From positions 1 through 64,000 of the forward strand of contig VXCM01001391.1 in assembly GCA_014773175.1 (NCBI GenBank): a stretch of DNA of 64,000 bases. The letters run 5' to 3'. This document shows, one piece after another, positions 34,623 to 45,333 of this stretch. The translations under genes were made by a program, and so were the position numbers. This stretch comes from Lucifuga dentata (Eukaryota > Chordata > Actinopteri > Ophidiiformes > Bythitidae). Numbering within the stretch: position 1 is the first letter of the stretch; each line of letters starts with the position of its first letter. The notes under the pieces were generated by a model. That model ran no database searches. It saw only the letters and a list, made by a program, of their open reading frames with translations, and had not been told where the DNA came from.

Positions 34623-37600
34623 ATGAGCTGCGTGGAAAAGCGACACATGAGCCACCGGATGGGAAGCATGCTGCACCATCGCTTCCCCAGTGGCTTCACT
34701 GACTTGTTCATGGACGAGACTGATCGCGAGGTCAGCACTCTTACCGATCGAGCCTTTCGAAGTCTCTGCGTTGGAGATGACGCAGTTTACAATGACGACT
34801 CATACGGATATTCGCCTTTCAGCTGCCACAAACCATTAGCGGAGGAGCCTCTTAAAAAGATTCTTCATAAGGAATCTAAAAAACAAGGGCATCATCACAG
34901 TCAAAGAGGCAAAAATGATGCACAGTCATGGAAACAGCAGCAGAACATGTCACATGTTTCATCCTTCCTGAAGGCTTTAAGTGCCACAGAGGAAAGCTGT
35001 GAAGGGATGTTAATAAAAAATGGAGGGATGAAAGACACTAATGGGGAGTCGTGGGATAAATCAGCACTTCGCAGCATCCAAAGAGAACTGTCTGAATTCT
35101 CCTCGGATTATCACACCAACCTCACAGATGGACATTACAAGAACCATCATCGACATCCTTCTGGTGATAAGCCACCAAAAAAGACTGGAAAAGATGCTGG
35201 GAAATCCTCAAAGAACAAAAATGGGAAAGCTGTTATGAAACTTAAGAAACTTAACATCAAAAACTTTTTTCTTCACAGTGAGTTCAGCCCGTTCCAAACA
35301 TGGAGAGATTTTAACCAGTTCCCCTTTAGCCAGGAGGACACAGTCACCTCTATTCTCCCCACAGATAACATCCCTAAATGGTATGAATCAGAAATTTACA
35401 AGGAGCTGACAGAGGCACATAGAAAGGAGACAGTGCATACAAAGGAGGATCAGCCATGCCAGAAACCAGACGTTGAGCCCCCTCCCCCTACAGCTCCTAA
35501 ACCCAGCCCTCCCCCTTCATCACCAAAGGTCNCCAGACGTTGAGCCCCCTCCCCCTACAGCTCCTAAACCCAGCCCTCCCCCTTCATCACCAAAGGTCCT
35601 GCCTAAGCCCTCAGCAACTCCTACTGACAAGAGTTGTTTGTCAGAAGGAGGTGATGGGACTGCTGCCCCCTGGAGGCGAAACAGGTCCAGGGCAAAAAGT
35701 GCTATTCCAGTAAATCAGACAGAGATGCTTTCACCTCAGGATAATTGCTCAAAAACAGCAGATGAGAGTCTCTTGTTAGTTAAAAAAGAAAGTAGGTCTG
35801 TGGAAGTAAAAGCAGTTGAGGACGCCAGCTCTTTGGCTTCTACTCCATTCAGCATCTGCCAGCTAATGACTCCTGTCATTCCTTCCAGACAACCAACAGA
35901 GACATCTGAAATTCTCCAAGCGATCCTCTCCCCCTCAGCTCTCGACCTTCCTCTGAGTCCAGACTCTGAGGCCAAGCTGACCCCTGAACCTCCGGTCAAA
36001 CGGGAAGGCTACAAATCTCTTGCCTCTAGCATCCTCTTCAACCTCAAAGACAACAGAAAAAGAGTCAAAAGTCGTTACAGCCCTCCTAAATTTAAACTCT
36101 TAGAACTGCCTGAACATAGCACCCAGTCTCCACAGCCGGATCATCAGATACGATCACAGGCTGGTTCTGATGGCAATGTATCTGGCTTAAGCACTCCTGC
36201 CATTTTAAAAGATGGACAGACAATTTGCAGTCCTGCTTCAGAACCTGCCAGCACCCCAAATGTTGGTCTTCAGAAGCAGGATGCTGATAAGCCCATTTCA
36301 GATGATTACTTGTTATCAAACCTACTGCAATCTAAAAGGGAGGCAGCGGGTAGCAGAACTGTTGGAGAGGAGAATCAACTCTCCGCCTTCATACGCTCTA
36401 GAAAGAACAAGAGTCCAGTGGCTAATAAGAAAAGTTATCCTTCTCTGAATTTGTACAAGAAGAAAAGGAGCCCTGTTGACAGTGAGATGAAACATCTTCA
36501 GGTCTCTGATGCTCCTGTGCTCTTAGGTCAACCTGCTGAGAAACATGGAGGACTTTCTCCATTTACACAAAAAGAACTGTCACCAAACACAGAGCCTTTG
36601 CCAAATGCTGTAAAAGCCAACAAAGAACTTTCAAGCAATAACGCACTAAATACTAAAATAATTTCCCCCTATGAACTTGAGAAAGAGGGTCTTCCATCAA
36701 ATTTACCAACAGGAAAAAGACCACCAAATGTCCCAGAAAATGCAAAACGGCCAGTGAAAGACACAACAGAAAAATACTCTGGAGTGCAGTCTGTTACCAA
36801 GGAAAAAGATAGTCTTGGTCAGCCGTTGAGTACAATGAATGTAATCAGAGCAGCAAGGGAAGCAATTAACGCAGCCAAAAATAAAGCTCAGTCAGAGAGC
36901 AACAATAAGCTCATTTCCAATATAACAGAACACAGAGACAAAGACAATGATGAGCAGGTTGCAAATTCAAAGAAATTATTTAGTAACCAGGAGGAGAGTT
37001 CAGTAACAGAAAGTAAGAATGAAGTGACCACAAAAGTGGTCAGTGAAAATCTTAATGCCAAAAAAGAGCCTCCTCCAGTTCCAAAAAGAAATTTTACTAA
37101 ATCTGACATTCAGCACGCTCTTGACAAACAACAAACAGGAAATGCTGACAGAGAGATTAATGGTGATTTGGGGGATGCAAAAGGAGATTCACCATCAAAA
37201 GATGACTCTGTTCAGAAACAGGGTAAGCTCAAACATGTCTTTTCAGCCAGACAGAACAATTATATCAAATATCAGAGATATGCGAGGACAGAGGATGAAC
37301 AAAGAGAGGAAGACGAGGAAGTCGATTTAAAACTGAACCCAAGAATGGAAAAGAATGAGGATATAATGTCTCATGTCAGAGAAATAACTGATAGCGAGCA
37401 TATAATTAATGATTTAAATGCTTTGAAGGAGCTGGAAAGAGCAAAGATGGGTGATCGTGTGCTCGAAAATGCAAAGAACAAACTAGGGCTAATTAATATA
37501 GAGGAGGAGACGAAGGCTAAGAATGATTTGATCTCAAGGGAGCTTAGAAATATTAAGAAGGGTATGATGTCTATTAGAGGCAACACGCTGGCTAAGAAAG

Positions 37601-40600
37601 AATATTTTACAAAGAAAGAAAAGGAACAGGCTAAGCATGAGGTTTTTGCACAAATAGACAGAAACGTCATCGTAAACAAAACACGTATAAATGACAATTA
37701 TGACAAAGCTAAAATGGCACTTGAAGAGATTATATCAGAGAGGCAGAAGAGAAAGAACACACTGACTGAACAAGATGCAAAACCAGAGGAAAGTTACGTA
37801 ATAACAGTACAACAACGTAAAAATACAGAGGCTCAGGATATACAAAATGGCAGCATATCCACATTAAAAGAGAAGGAAGTGAAGGAGCGGTTAGGTGATC
37901 TGAGAGACCATAATCACATGAAACAGATTCTGTCGCAAACTGAACCAAAACACGGTGAGACTCACAGATCAGGCGGTAAGACAGGCCTACTTGTCATGGA
38001 GAAGGTTGACGGCGAGCTAAACAAACTCCTAAAGAACAAATCTAAACACAGAGAAGAGGGACAAGACCAACTAAATGATAACAGTCACATTAGTAATACT
38101 TCTGAAGACCTAAATTTGAAATTTATAGCAAGACAGATATCTGAAGAGAGCGGAGAAAATCAGATAAATGAATATGAAGGCAGAAACAAAAAGAGAGATG
38201 CTCCTCCTGTTCCTCCTAGGAGCAAAAGAGTAGGGGTTAAAAGAGATAGAAGCAATACAAAGGAGACGGATAGTTTGAAGGATGCAGAAGAGGATTTTTC
38301 TAACAAGGATGGAAAATATGAAAATGTTGAGGTAGAGTTAGCAGAAGAGATGAGGAGCTGTTCAGGTGATCTGTCCACAAAAGAAACTGTGCCAAAGCAA
38401 CATGAACTCAGTCCAAATAAAGAGATGTTGGATGTCTTAAACAATGCAAAGATAAAACCATTTACTCAAACAGATGGAGTTGTATTTGAACCTGTTTTAA
38501 CTTCAAAATACCAACAATCAGAAAATGAATTATTGAATTTATCACCGGGAGATAACAGAGTAGATGAATATACGGAAAATAACTTGGTGGGTTTTAGCTC
38601 CACTAAGGCTGTAAACCATGCTGAGGGACAGGAAGGGTGCAAATTGAAGCAGAAGGCCCCTTTAAAACCCAACTATTTAAACCCACCAGATGGCAATGTA
38701 ACACAAAATCAAGTAGCAGAGGAGCCTGATAAAACAAATAAAGCTAGCGAGGACATTAGCATAGATGAGGACATTCTTGGCGAAATCCCCAGAAAGATAA
38801 TTTCCCCCTTACTGCTGGTGAATGGTATTAGCATCGATCAGAGCCCGCCGGATCAGGCCAGCTTGTCCTCTAAATCATCCTACTTCTCTGTGGAGAGTGC
38901 ACTGCACAGAAACACAGAGTCTGAGTCAAACATTTACCATTCTATAGAGAATCTGATTGGAGAGCTGGACGAGGCTGAAGAAGTGACAGGAAATGTTTTA
39001 GGAAACCAGAGAGAGGATTCAGAGAGGACGGAAGTTGAGTATTATTCTGTAAGTGATCATGAAAGTGAACCAGAGGTTATAAAGCGGCCAACAAAAAATC
39101 CTCAGAAAGGAGCACCATACAAGGAGGGCAGAGAACCAGACAAAGACAAAACCAGCTTACCTCACGATGTAAACGATCAGACACCAATGTCACCTTCTAG
39201 CATTGTCTCGCCGCCTTTGGGGATCCCTGCCTTGTTTAAAGTCAAAGATAACACTGTCATCAATAAGACAACAAAGTCTATACACCCCTGGTCACCAAGG
39301 GAGAGCCTGAGTGTTTTAGAGAGGGGATGGGAGGAGTTATATCAAATTAAGGAAACTCCAGAGCTTACACCGACTATTGAGACTGCCCCAAGTAAAAACA
39401 CATCTGCTCCAACTGAAATCCCCAAACCTAAAGAGATTTTATCGGATCAGTTGACACCCCTGTTGCTCTCTCCTTTAAATCTACGAAGTGAAAACCAGAG
39501 GAAACCCCAAGTTGGATCATTCCTCACTGTCCCACAGGAGGAAGACAGAAATTCTGGGGTGAGTCCTTCATCCGAGGGCGTGGAGAGCTTAACCACCAGC
39601 ACAACGGACACAGCTGATGAGATGGGATTGAACACTGGAGTTCTGCAAGAGCGTGAAGTGTCTAAACTTCCCAGCGAATGGTCGGGATCCACCTGCAGTG
39701 GGAATGACAGCCAAAACAGCCAAACAGGGTTGCCCAAACCTCCAGCGATTCTGCCCAAATCTGAGAGGGCTGTTCTTAAAGCCATGAAACTGACCAACAG
39801 AAGGATAAAGAAGGAGGAAGCTCAGAATAAATCATCCCACAAGTCATCTCAAAGCAGCAGCAAACCCAAAACAGATAAGCACAAAAATGACAAATCTAAG
39901 CATGAAAAGCATGAAGAGCACAAAAGCAGCAGCAACAGTAGAAACGGCGAGAAGCACGGCAAGAGCAGTGAAAAAAAACTGAGAGAAAAGCTCGAGCACA
40001 GTCATCGTCGTAGTGAAAGTCTCCATAATAAAGACAGCAATGACAGGAATGTGCAAAGAAGAAGCCACAGCAGTGAAAACCATCGTCAGAGAACAGACAA
40101 CAGCAGCCAAAAGACTGGGCACCACAGCGGCGATCAGACTGAAAGCAATAACCAGGACAGTGAAGCGCTTTCTGGCGCTGCAACAGAACGGCAAGGTCGC
40201 AGCACTGACAGACATGTTCGAGATAAGCCAGAGCAAAGAAACTATAGCAGTGACAGGGTGATCAGCAATGTGCCTGTATACAAGGCATACATAGCAGAGA
40301 GACCTGTGTCTGACAGGCCGTGCCACCGGTCACAGAGCAGCGATCGGTACTTTGGAGACACTGTGCAGCGCAGGCACAGCACTGATACGACCACCAACGA
40401 GAAGCTCGATTTGAGGAGCCAGCGCATCGAGAAATCCATCATGGACGAATTTCAGCAGAGAGGCCGAGTCAGAGAAAGAGCGAACAGAGAAAATCCACTC
40501 AGGAGGAGTCACAGTATTGATGCGTACAGCGTGGAGGTGCCCCACCCTCCAGGCCTGTCCCGCCAGTCGAGCCATGCCAGCCAGCTCTCTCGCCAGTCTA

Positions 40601-41046
40601 GCATTGAGCATGCAATCGTAACGCAGTCCTTCCCCATCACCCAACGCAAGATCCTCCAGGATCCAGACTCGGGGCAGTACTTTGTTGTAGATATGCCCAT
40701 CCAAGTCAAGACAAAAACCTTCTTTGATCCTGCAACAGGAACTTATGTGCAGTTACCGGTCCAACCCCAAGAAGGTGCTCTTCCTCAGGCATCCGCCATG
40801 GAAGTTTTGAGCCCACCGCTGGTTGTTTACCATGGCTTTGTCCCGGTACCTCTGTCACCCATGGCGCAGAAATCTACCATCCAAGCCCCTCACATGGAGC
40901 CAGAGCCATTTGAGCAGAGACACCTACAGAGGTCGAGGCAGATGTACAGTCAGGAGGGACGTCCATATTTAGAGGCTGTCTACAGCCAACATGACAACAT
41001 GTTAGGGGAGTTTCTGGGAACTGAGGAGTTGGACTGTGTAAGTTGA
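34623..41046 (+). CDS. cefip: CEFIP (C10orf71): cardiac-enriched FHL2-interacting protein
   Basis: A single-exon reading frame of 2118 residues once the 67-base artefact at N35532 is removed; human CEFIP is about 1435. The N terminus holds DREVSTLTDRAFRSLC (residues 34-49), nearly identical to the conserved human start. The C terminus holds KILQDPDSGQYFVVDMPIQV and TFFDPATGTYVQLPV (about 1987-2025), the other conserved block. Between them the protein is low-complexity and charged: proline-rich segments near 283-306, PPPVPKR near 793 and PPVPPR near 1171 (class II SH3-ligand type), and a Ser/His/Lys-rich stretch at about 1700-1820 followed by repeated RxxS sites (RRSHS, RRHSTD, SRQSS). In mammals it lies at the Z-disc, binds FHL2 and promotes calcineurin signalling. 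No catalytic domain is visible. Confidence 0.93.
35466..35598 (+). other. Assembly artefact inside CEFIP: 66-bp duplication around N35532
   Basis: 35466-35531 and 35533-35598 look the same. The extra 67 bases shift the frame by one, exactly the difference between the two halves of the reading frame, so the gene is not a pseudogene. Confidence 0.93.
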
Positions 41047-41911
41047 TAAGCCGTGATCTTTGAAAGGTAACTCCACTCTTCTCTCAAGTGTCACCGAGAA
41101 ACAAGTTGGACCCAGAAATACAAAGTACATCACCATTAGCTGTTTTTTTGTTTTTTTTTTTACAATATCGATGTACTGAAGGGTGGCTGTTTTCTTTACG
41201 TGTGGTTTCTCATTGGTTTTTGCGTTTTCTGCTAAAACTTTTATGAAACACTCAAGCTTTGCTGCTCTGTGAGGCTACTGAGGCAATTCTGTGAAAAAAT
41301 TAGTCTCAAGGATAAACTGACAGGATGAATGACTGATGCTGTGGTTTAAATGTGGCTTCAGGGATATGTATGATATGCAATTTCTCAGAAAGAGAAAATT
41401 TAAGTGAAGGAATGTATGTTGGCATGTGATGTGGATGATGCATGTACATAATGTATTTTACATGTAAACTGAGAGAGTAAGCGTGATTGTAAATGTGGAA
41501 CATTTATTATAAATCAGAGTTTGTTATATTTGACCACAGTGGTTTTGGGTGACTCTCCACGACTTTTCAGGTATTGTTGATTTGTTTTATTATCAGCAAG
41601 GTTTTCTTGCCTTACGATTCTTTTTTTCACAAGACAGTTTGCAGTCACAGAAATAATCACTAGAGATACTTGAAATAATTAGTTTTCTTTTTTCAAAATG
41701 ACACGCTACATTAGGAATTTTGATTATGTCCACAAAACTAAAATATAAAACAGTTTTGCATGTAAAAGCTGAAAACCCAGTTACAGCTGCTGAATGTTTA
41801 ATACATCACAGAAAGCTTAAACTGGCATATTGCAATTGTTTTTAATAAGCAGAGGACATGAAATTGAATTGGTTTTACAAGTTGGTTGCATTTGCATTTT
41901 TTTAAACTAGA

Positions 41912-41954
41912 AATAAAGCAGGGCTGCATTGTGTCTGTGATCCATTCCAATAAA
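41912..41954 (+). terminator. CEFIP polyadenylation signals
   Basis: Two AATAAA hexamers (41912-41917 and 41949-41954) lie about 870-900 bases past the stop. Transcript ends are expected just before 42000, leaving about 1.2 kb to the convergent ADMP 3' end. Confidence 0.55.
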
Positions 41955-42180
41955 AACTGTTACAGATTATTGTATTAGTGTTGCTTTTAGTGTTCCTTGA
42001 TATTCCCCCTCATTTTGACCTGCAAATTTAGATTTTTAAAGAAACCCGTATATAAGCCGACCCCCTGATGTTGTTCCATCAATTTATTTGTTTAGAAAAT
42101 TAACTGTTTTTCTGGGTATGTCATAGTATTCCTGTGATTTTCTGAAAATAATCCACGTACCGGTACTGATAAACAGCTGA

Positions 42181-42315
42181 TTACCATAACTGACATTAGC
42201 TGACATTAACTTTTCTGGACTCCTCTTCCTCGTCTGAATCACCAAATNTTACCATAACTGACATTAGCTGACATTAACTTTTCTGGACTCCTCTTCCTCG
42301 TCTGAATCACCAAAT
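42181..42315. other. Assembly artefact: 67-bp direct duplication around N42248
   Basis: 42181-42247 and 42249-42315 look the same, one N apart, inside the transposon. Confidence 0.85.
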
Positions 42316-42572
42316 GGTTTGTGTATTAAAACCAGCCTCATACGACGCTCTTTTCCTCTTCTGAGTCTGTGTTGTTTCCATTCTGTGTTGTATTTTATCT
42401 CAAGCTTCTTGCTAATAAAACACAAAACATGTTGAAGGAGACTACCAAATAACGTTACCGTACTGGTATGAAACAGCACTTTTATAAGCTCATCTCTGAT
42501 CGGCCCATGTTTTTGTCTTTGACCAATCACAACAGCACTTACTGGCTGCTGCACAATGTGCTGGATAAGATG

Positions 42573-42697
42573 TTTAGTCAGGAAATATCTCATTCTAAGG
42601 TATGATTTAAACTGTTTCCATGGGTAGTGGTAATNTTTAGTCAGGAAATATCTCATTCTAAGGTATGATTTAAACTGTTTCCATGGGTAGTGGTAAT
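42573..42697. other. Assembly artefact: 62-bp direct duplication around N42635
   Basis: 42573-42634 and 42636-42697 look the same, one N apart, inside the transposon. Confidence 0.85.
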
Positions 42698-43205
42698 GGT
42701 AGTATTTCTACCCCTGGAAGTTTCCTTCTCTGGGATCAAATCTGAATTTCTCGTGCATAAGCCGACCCCTGATTTGCTTTGTGAAATTTGGTAATAAAAA
42801 CTCGGCTTATACTTGAGTAGATATGGTAAGTTATTTTTTAAAAAACTACTGAGTTGAAAAACATATTATCAATACATATTGATTAAAGATCATACACGGC
42901 ATATATTCTGCCAAGTTTGAACAAACATGATCACACAGAACAGGTAGTGTTATAACCTGACTCAGCACCATGGACAGCGCGAGGAAAAGTTTAGTTTCTC
43001 GAGCTCCTGTTGACCTGCAGCAACAAATGTAGTTTTTTTTAATATATATATATATATATATATAAGAACAAAAATAATCTCAAAGAGGTTGCTTGGAACA
43101 AATAGTATTAACTGTGGGATTCAGATATATTACTATTATGTTTCCTTGACAAATGTAGTCCAAAGACTAAAATCTACACATACTCAGTAACAGTTCAGGA
43201 TTTGA

Positions 43206-43211
43206 TTTATT
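43206..43211 (-). terminator. ADMP polyadenylation signal
   Basis: AATAAA on the minus strand, about 105 bases past the ADMP stop. Confidence 0.55.
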
Positions 43212-43316
43212 TGTCAAAATCGTACAATACTTAAACGTGCAGGAAAATACAGTGTTTTAGTCAGGTAAACGTCACCTCTCCGTCCCTCTCAGTGTCCTGA
43301 AGAAAGCAGGACTCAG

Positions 43317-43683
43317 TCAGTGACAGCCACAGCTCACTGCCACCATATCATCATACTGCTTCAAAACCACGTTCTCCTCATCATCAAAATACAACAAACT
43401 GATGGACTGCAGTCTGTCGGGCACACAGCACGGCGCGCCCACGTCGTTGCTGGAGAGCTTAAGCGCGTGCATGATGGAGCGCACAGTGGCATGATTGGTC
43501 GCACGGAGGCTTCCCCCAAGCGGGAACGGACAGGAGCCTTTGCAGTGGTAGGCGTTGTAGCCCCGAGGTGAGATGATCCAGCCCGACCAGCCGATCTCCT
43601 CAAAGTCGACGAAGAGGGGAACTCGCTGGCAGAAATGATGGCGACCCTGAGCCAACGCACCCGAGGCTGAGCGTCGCCTCCTG
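43317..43683 (-). CDS. admp: ADMP exon 5 (convertase site and mature ligand)
   Basis: The mature domain runs from the first knot cysteine (CQRVPLFVDF) to VAVSCGCH, 104 residues, then TGA at 43319-43317. The acceptor could be at 43683 or 43680 (a CAGCAG pair) with the strong exon 4 donor, or at 43699, 43708 or 43717 with the weaker one. The core ligand is the same in all cases. Confidence 0.85.
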
Positions 43684-45160
43684 CTGTGGACCTCAGGTGC
43701 TGCAGCGGCTGGGTGGGCTTGTTGTGTGGATAAAGGATTATAAAATGTTAGATGTATTGATTTAAAAGGAAATATTAATTCTAAATCCACATACAACTTT
43801 TTGTAAAAATCATGATTTCTCTACTTTTGCCTTCCATCCCCTGTCACTTACTCATCCACCATAACTTTACCCCAATATGATGTGTTTGCTGCTCCTGTCT
43901 TCCCATCATCTGAGAATATGACCAGGTAGGCGTTCCAGTCTGCCAGCTCTCCATACTTCATTGGTGAAAAAACCACTGACTTCAGCCAGTTTCCAGAAGG
44001 AAGAGTGGTCACAACTAGGATGCCGTTGTTTTCCTGACTGTTGTGGATCCACTTGGAGACCTGATATTCATTATGTAAACAAATTATACCACAGATGAAA
44101 TGCAAATATTCTCTTAAACAATAAATGAGGAATGATAAAATCCTGAAGAGCGAATGCTAAGTCAAGAGAGTTACCATTTGAGTCACGTTGAAGACTTCCC
44201 ACCCTTGTGTGTGGAGGGGCAGCAGTCTAGAAGCGATGAGGCTTCCTCTCCACGGCTTCACTCTGCTGTCCAGCACCTCATACAGATCCACCTGCAGTCA
44301 AAATATACTGCTGTCAGTTCACTGTAAAATGTGACATAACTGTCAAACACCAACTTTTCTCATCCAAAACCCCAAACCACTAACACATAAATGCAGAAAG
44401 ATGATTTGGGTCACTGCAGTAAATTAGGTCACCATTTAATATCAGTGATAAAGATAAAATCTGGAAGATCCCATCTGATCTTGATTAAATAGTGTCACAA
44501 AAATGAAGTTTTACCTTGTAGAGATGAGGTCCATAGGATTTCCCAAGATAAAGCTTCTGCTTTTGTCTAAACCAGCGGAACTCTGCCTTAATCATTCTTT
44601 CCTCTCTACCGAAAGAGGACAGGTTAAAGAAGTGGAACTTCTCTCCAGTATGTCCTTCAAACAGAAAAACATCAACACAATTTCATGGAAACGATAAAAA
44701 TGATTTGTTGAAGAAATTCAATGATCAAATCTTTAAAATTATCCTATTAAAAAGAGGCAAGCCGCGCGCAATGGTGCGTAATTGTTCATCTGGATAACAA
44801 TTACGCACAGGAAAGTGTCAGTTTGGGTAAGTTTTACTCACCTTTATCCTGGAAGCTCCGCACTATGTTTCCTTCCAGAATCTCCTTTTGGCTCTTCGGG
44901 CTCCCACAGGACACCGACACCGCGTTATAAAGATCCAACATGAACTGAGGCGCCTTCTTACGAGGATTCACCACGGGACCCCGGGGAGCATCCAAACCCT
45001 TCTGAAGGAACAACTCCTCCAGCCTCTCGCTCACCGCTTTCAGAGCATCCAAATCGGCTTCTTTTTCTCCCGTTCCCCCGTCTTGCGGTGTAACGAGCAG
45101 CGTGACGCATCTGAGCTGGAGAGCGACGACGATCCAGCCGCGCACAGCTCTTCGTGTCAT
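43317..45160 (-). CDS. admp: ADMP: anti-dorsalizing morphogenetic protein (BMP/TGF-beta ligand)
   Basis: Five exons in transcript order: 45160-44842, 44654-44515, 44291-44175, 44060-43852 and about 43683-43317, giving about 383 residues. The leader (RGWIVVALQLRCVTLLV) is followed by a TGF-beta propeptide with FHFFNLSSF, VDLYEVLDS, EVFNVTQM and NAYLVIFSDD. Then come a basic convertase site (RRRRS) and a mature domain with all seven knot cysteines in order. VDFEEIGWSGWIISPRGYNA and LLYFDDEENVVLKQYDDMV fit ADMP better than BMP2/4 or GDF2. ADMP is secreted in the dorsal organizer, signals through BMP type I receptors and is repressed by BMP signalling; placental mammals have lost it. The gene converges on CEFIP. 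The exon 4 to 5 junction is uncertain (see findings). Confidence 0.9.
43852..44060 (-). CDS. admp: ADMP exon 4 (end of propeptide)
   Basis: Acceptor GAATATCAG. It encodes VSKWIHNSQENNGILVVTT through NAYLVIFSDDG. The strong donor GTAAGT follows 43852 and leaves two bases; a weaker donor GTAAAG 19 bases earlier would leave one. The two choices need different exon 5 acceptors. Confidence 0.8.
44175..44291 (-). CDS. admp: ADMP exon 3 (propeptide)
   Basis: 117 bases from acceptor TGACTGCAG to donor GTAACT, phase 0 on both sides. It encodes VDLYEVLDSRVKPWRGS and ends GWEVFNVTQM, the family's Trp-x-x-Phe-Asn-Val-Thr motif with an N-glycosylation site. Confidence 0.88.
44515..44654 (-). CDS. admp: ADMP exon 2 (propeptide)
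   Basis: 140 bases from acceptor TTCTGTTTGAAG to donor GTAAAA. It encodes HTGEKFHFFNLSSFGREER and ends GKSYGPHLYK. It is not visible as a long ORF and was placed by frame and splice sites. Confidence 0.85.
44774..44808. promoter_or_regulatory. Inverted TAATTG-containing repeat in ADMP intron 1
   Basis: Perfect 13-base arms GTGCGTAATTGTT and AACAATTACGCAC surround a 9-base loop, starting 33 bases inside the intron. Each arm holds a homeodomain-type TAATTG core. A regulatory role is inferred only. Confidence 0.4.
44842..45160 (-). CDS. admp: ADMP exon 1 (signal peptide and start of propeptide)
   Basis: ATG at 45160, donor AAAG then GTGAGT at 44841. It encodes the leader, an acidic segment and PQFMLDLYNAVS, the first conserved propeptide motif. 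Phase 1 out. Confidence 0.88.
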
Positions 45161-45327
45161 TTTCCTGAATGGACTGAGCTGTCCACCTGAGGGACGCGGT
45201 GATAAGGCGACGCTCTGATGACAGCCTGTCTCTGTATTCGTTTAACACCGTGTGATGATTGATGATGTGAGGAAAAACGCAGACACAAAAGATGTCCGAC
45301 TAAAAGGTGAAACGGACCGGAGAGCCA

Positions 45328-45333
45328 TTTATA
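45328..45333 (-). promoter_or_regulatory. ADMP TATA-box candidate
   Basis: TATAAA on the minus strand, about 168 bases upstream of the ATG, in the context CTTTATAAATGG. The distance suits a short 5' UTR of about 140 bases. Confidence 0.5.

Larger units (their letters stand above)
34475..41046 (+). other. cefip: CEFIP large exon: 5' UTR acceptor to stop
   Basis: A consensus acceptor ends at 34474 and an ATG in good context (acaccATGA) follows at 34623. The sequence stays in one frame to 41046 apart from the N artefact. This suggests a non-coding first exon upstream and a single giant coding exon, as in mammalian C10orf71. Confidence 0.55.
42010..42828 (+). mobile_element. Tigger-like non-autonomous element, plus copy
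   Basis: The ends carry repeated gtataagccgacc-type motifs and a terminal cggcttatacttgagta. The interior is the reverse complement of 62459-63081. The minus strand reads GDSDEEEESRKVNVS then a stop, an acidic tail like the end of pogo/Tigger transposases. Two N artefacts (42248, 42635) lie inside. Confidence 0.75.

Noticed and set aside
35473..35543. Apparent frameshift and overlapping ORFs in CEFIP, suggesting a pseudogene or two genes
   Set aside because: The shift is exactly the 67 bases added by a 66-bp direct duplication plus N. Without it the frame is continuous.
35736..40709. Many antisense ORFs of 60-160 codons opposite CEFIP
   Set aside because: They are shadows of the long coding exon. 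Their composition follows the reverse complement of Lys/Ser/Glu codons.
43320..43571. Plus-strand ORF opposite ADMP exon 5
   Set aside because: It is the antisense of the mature ligand domain, whose minus-strand frame has all seven cysteines.
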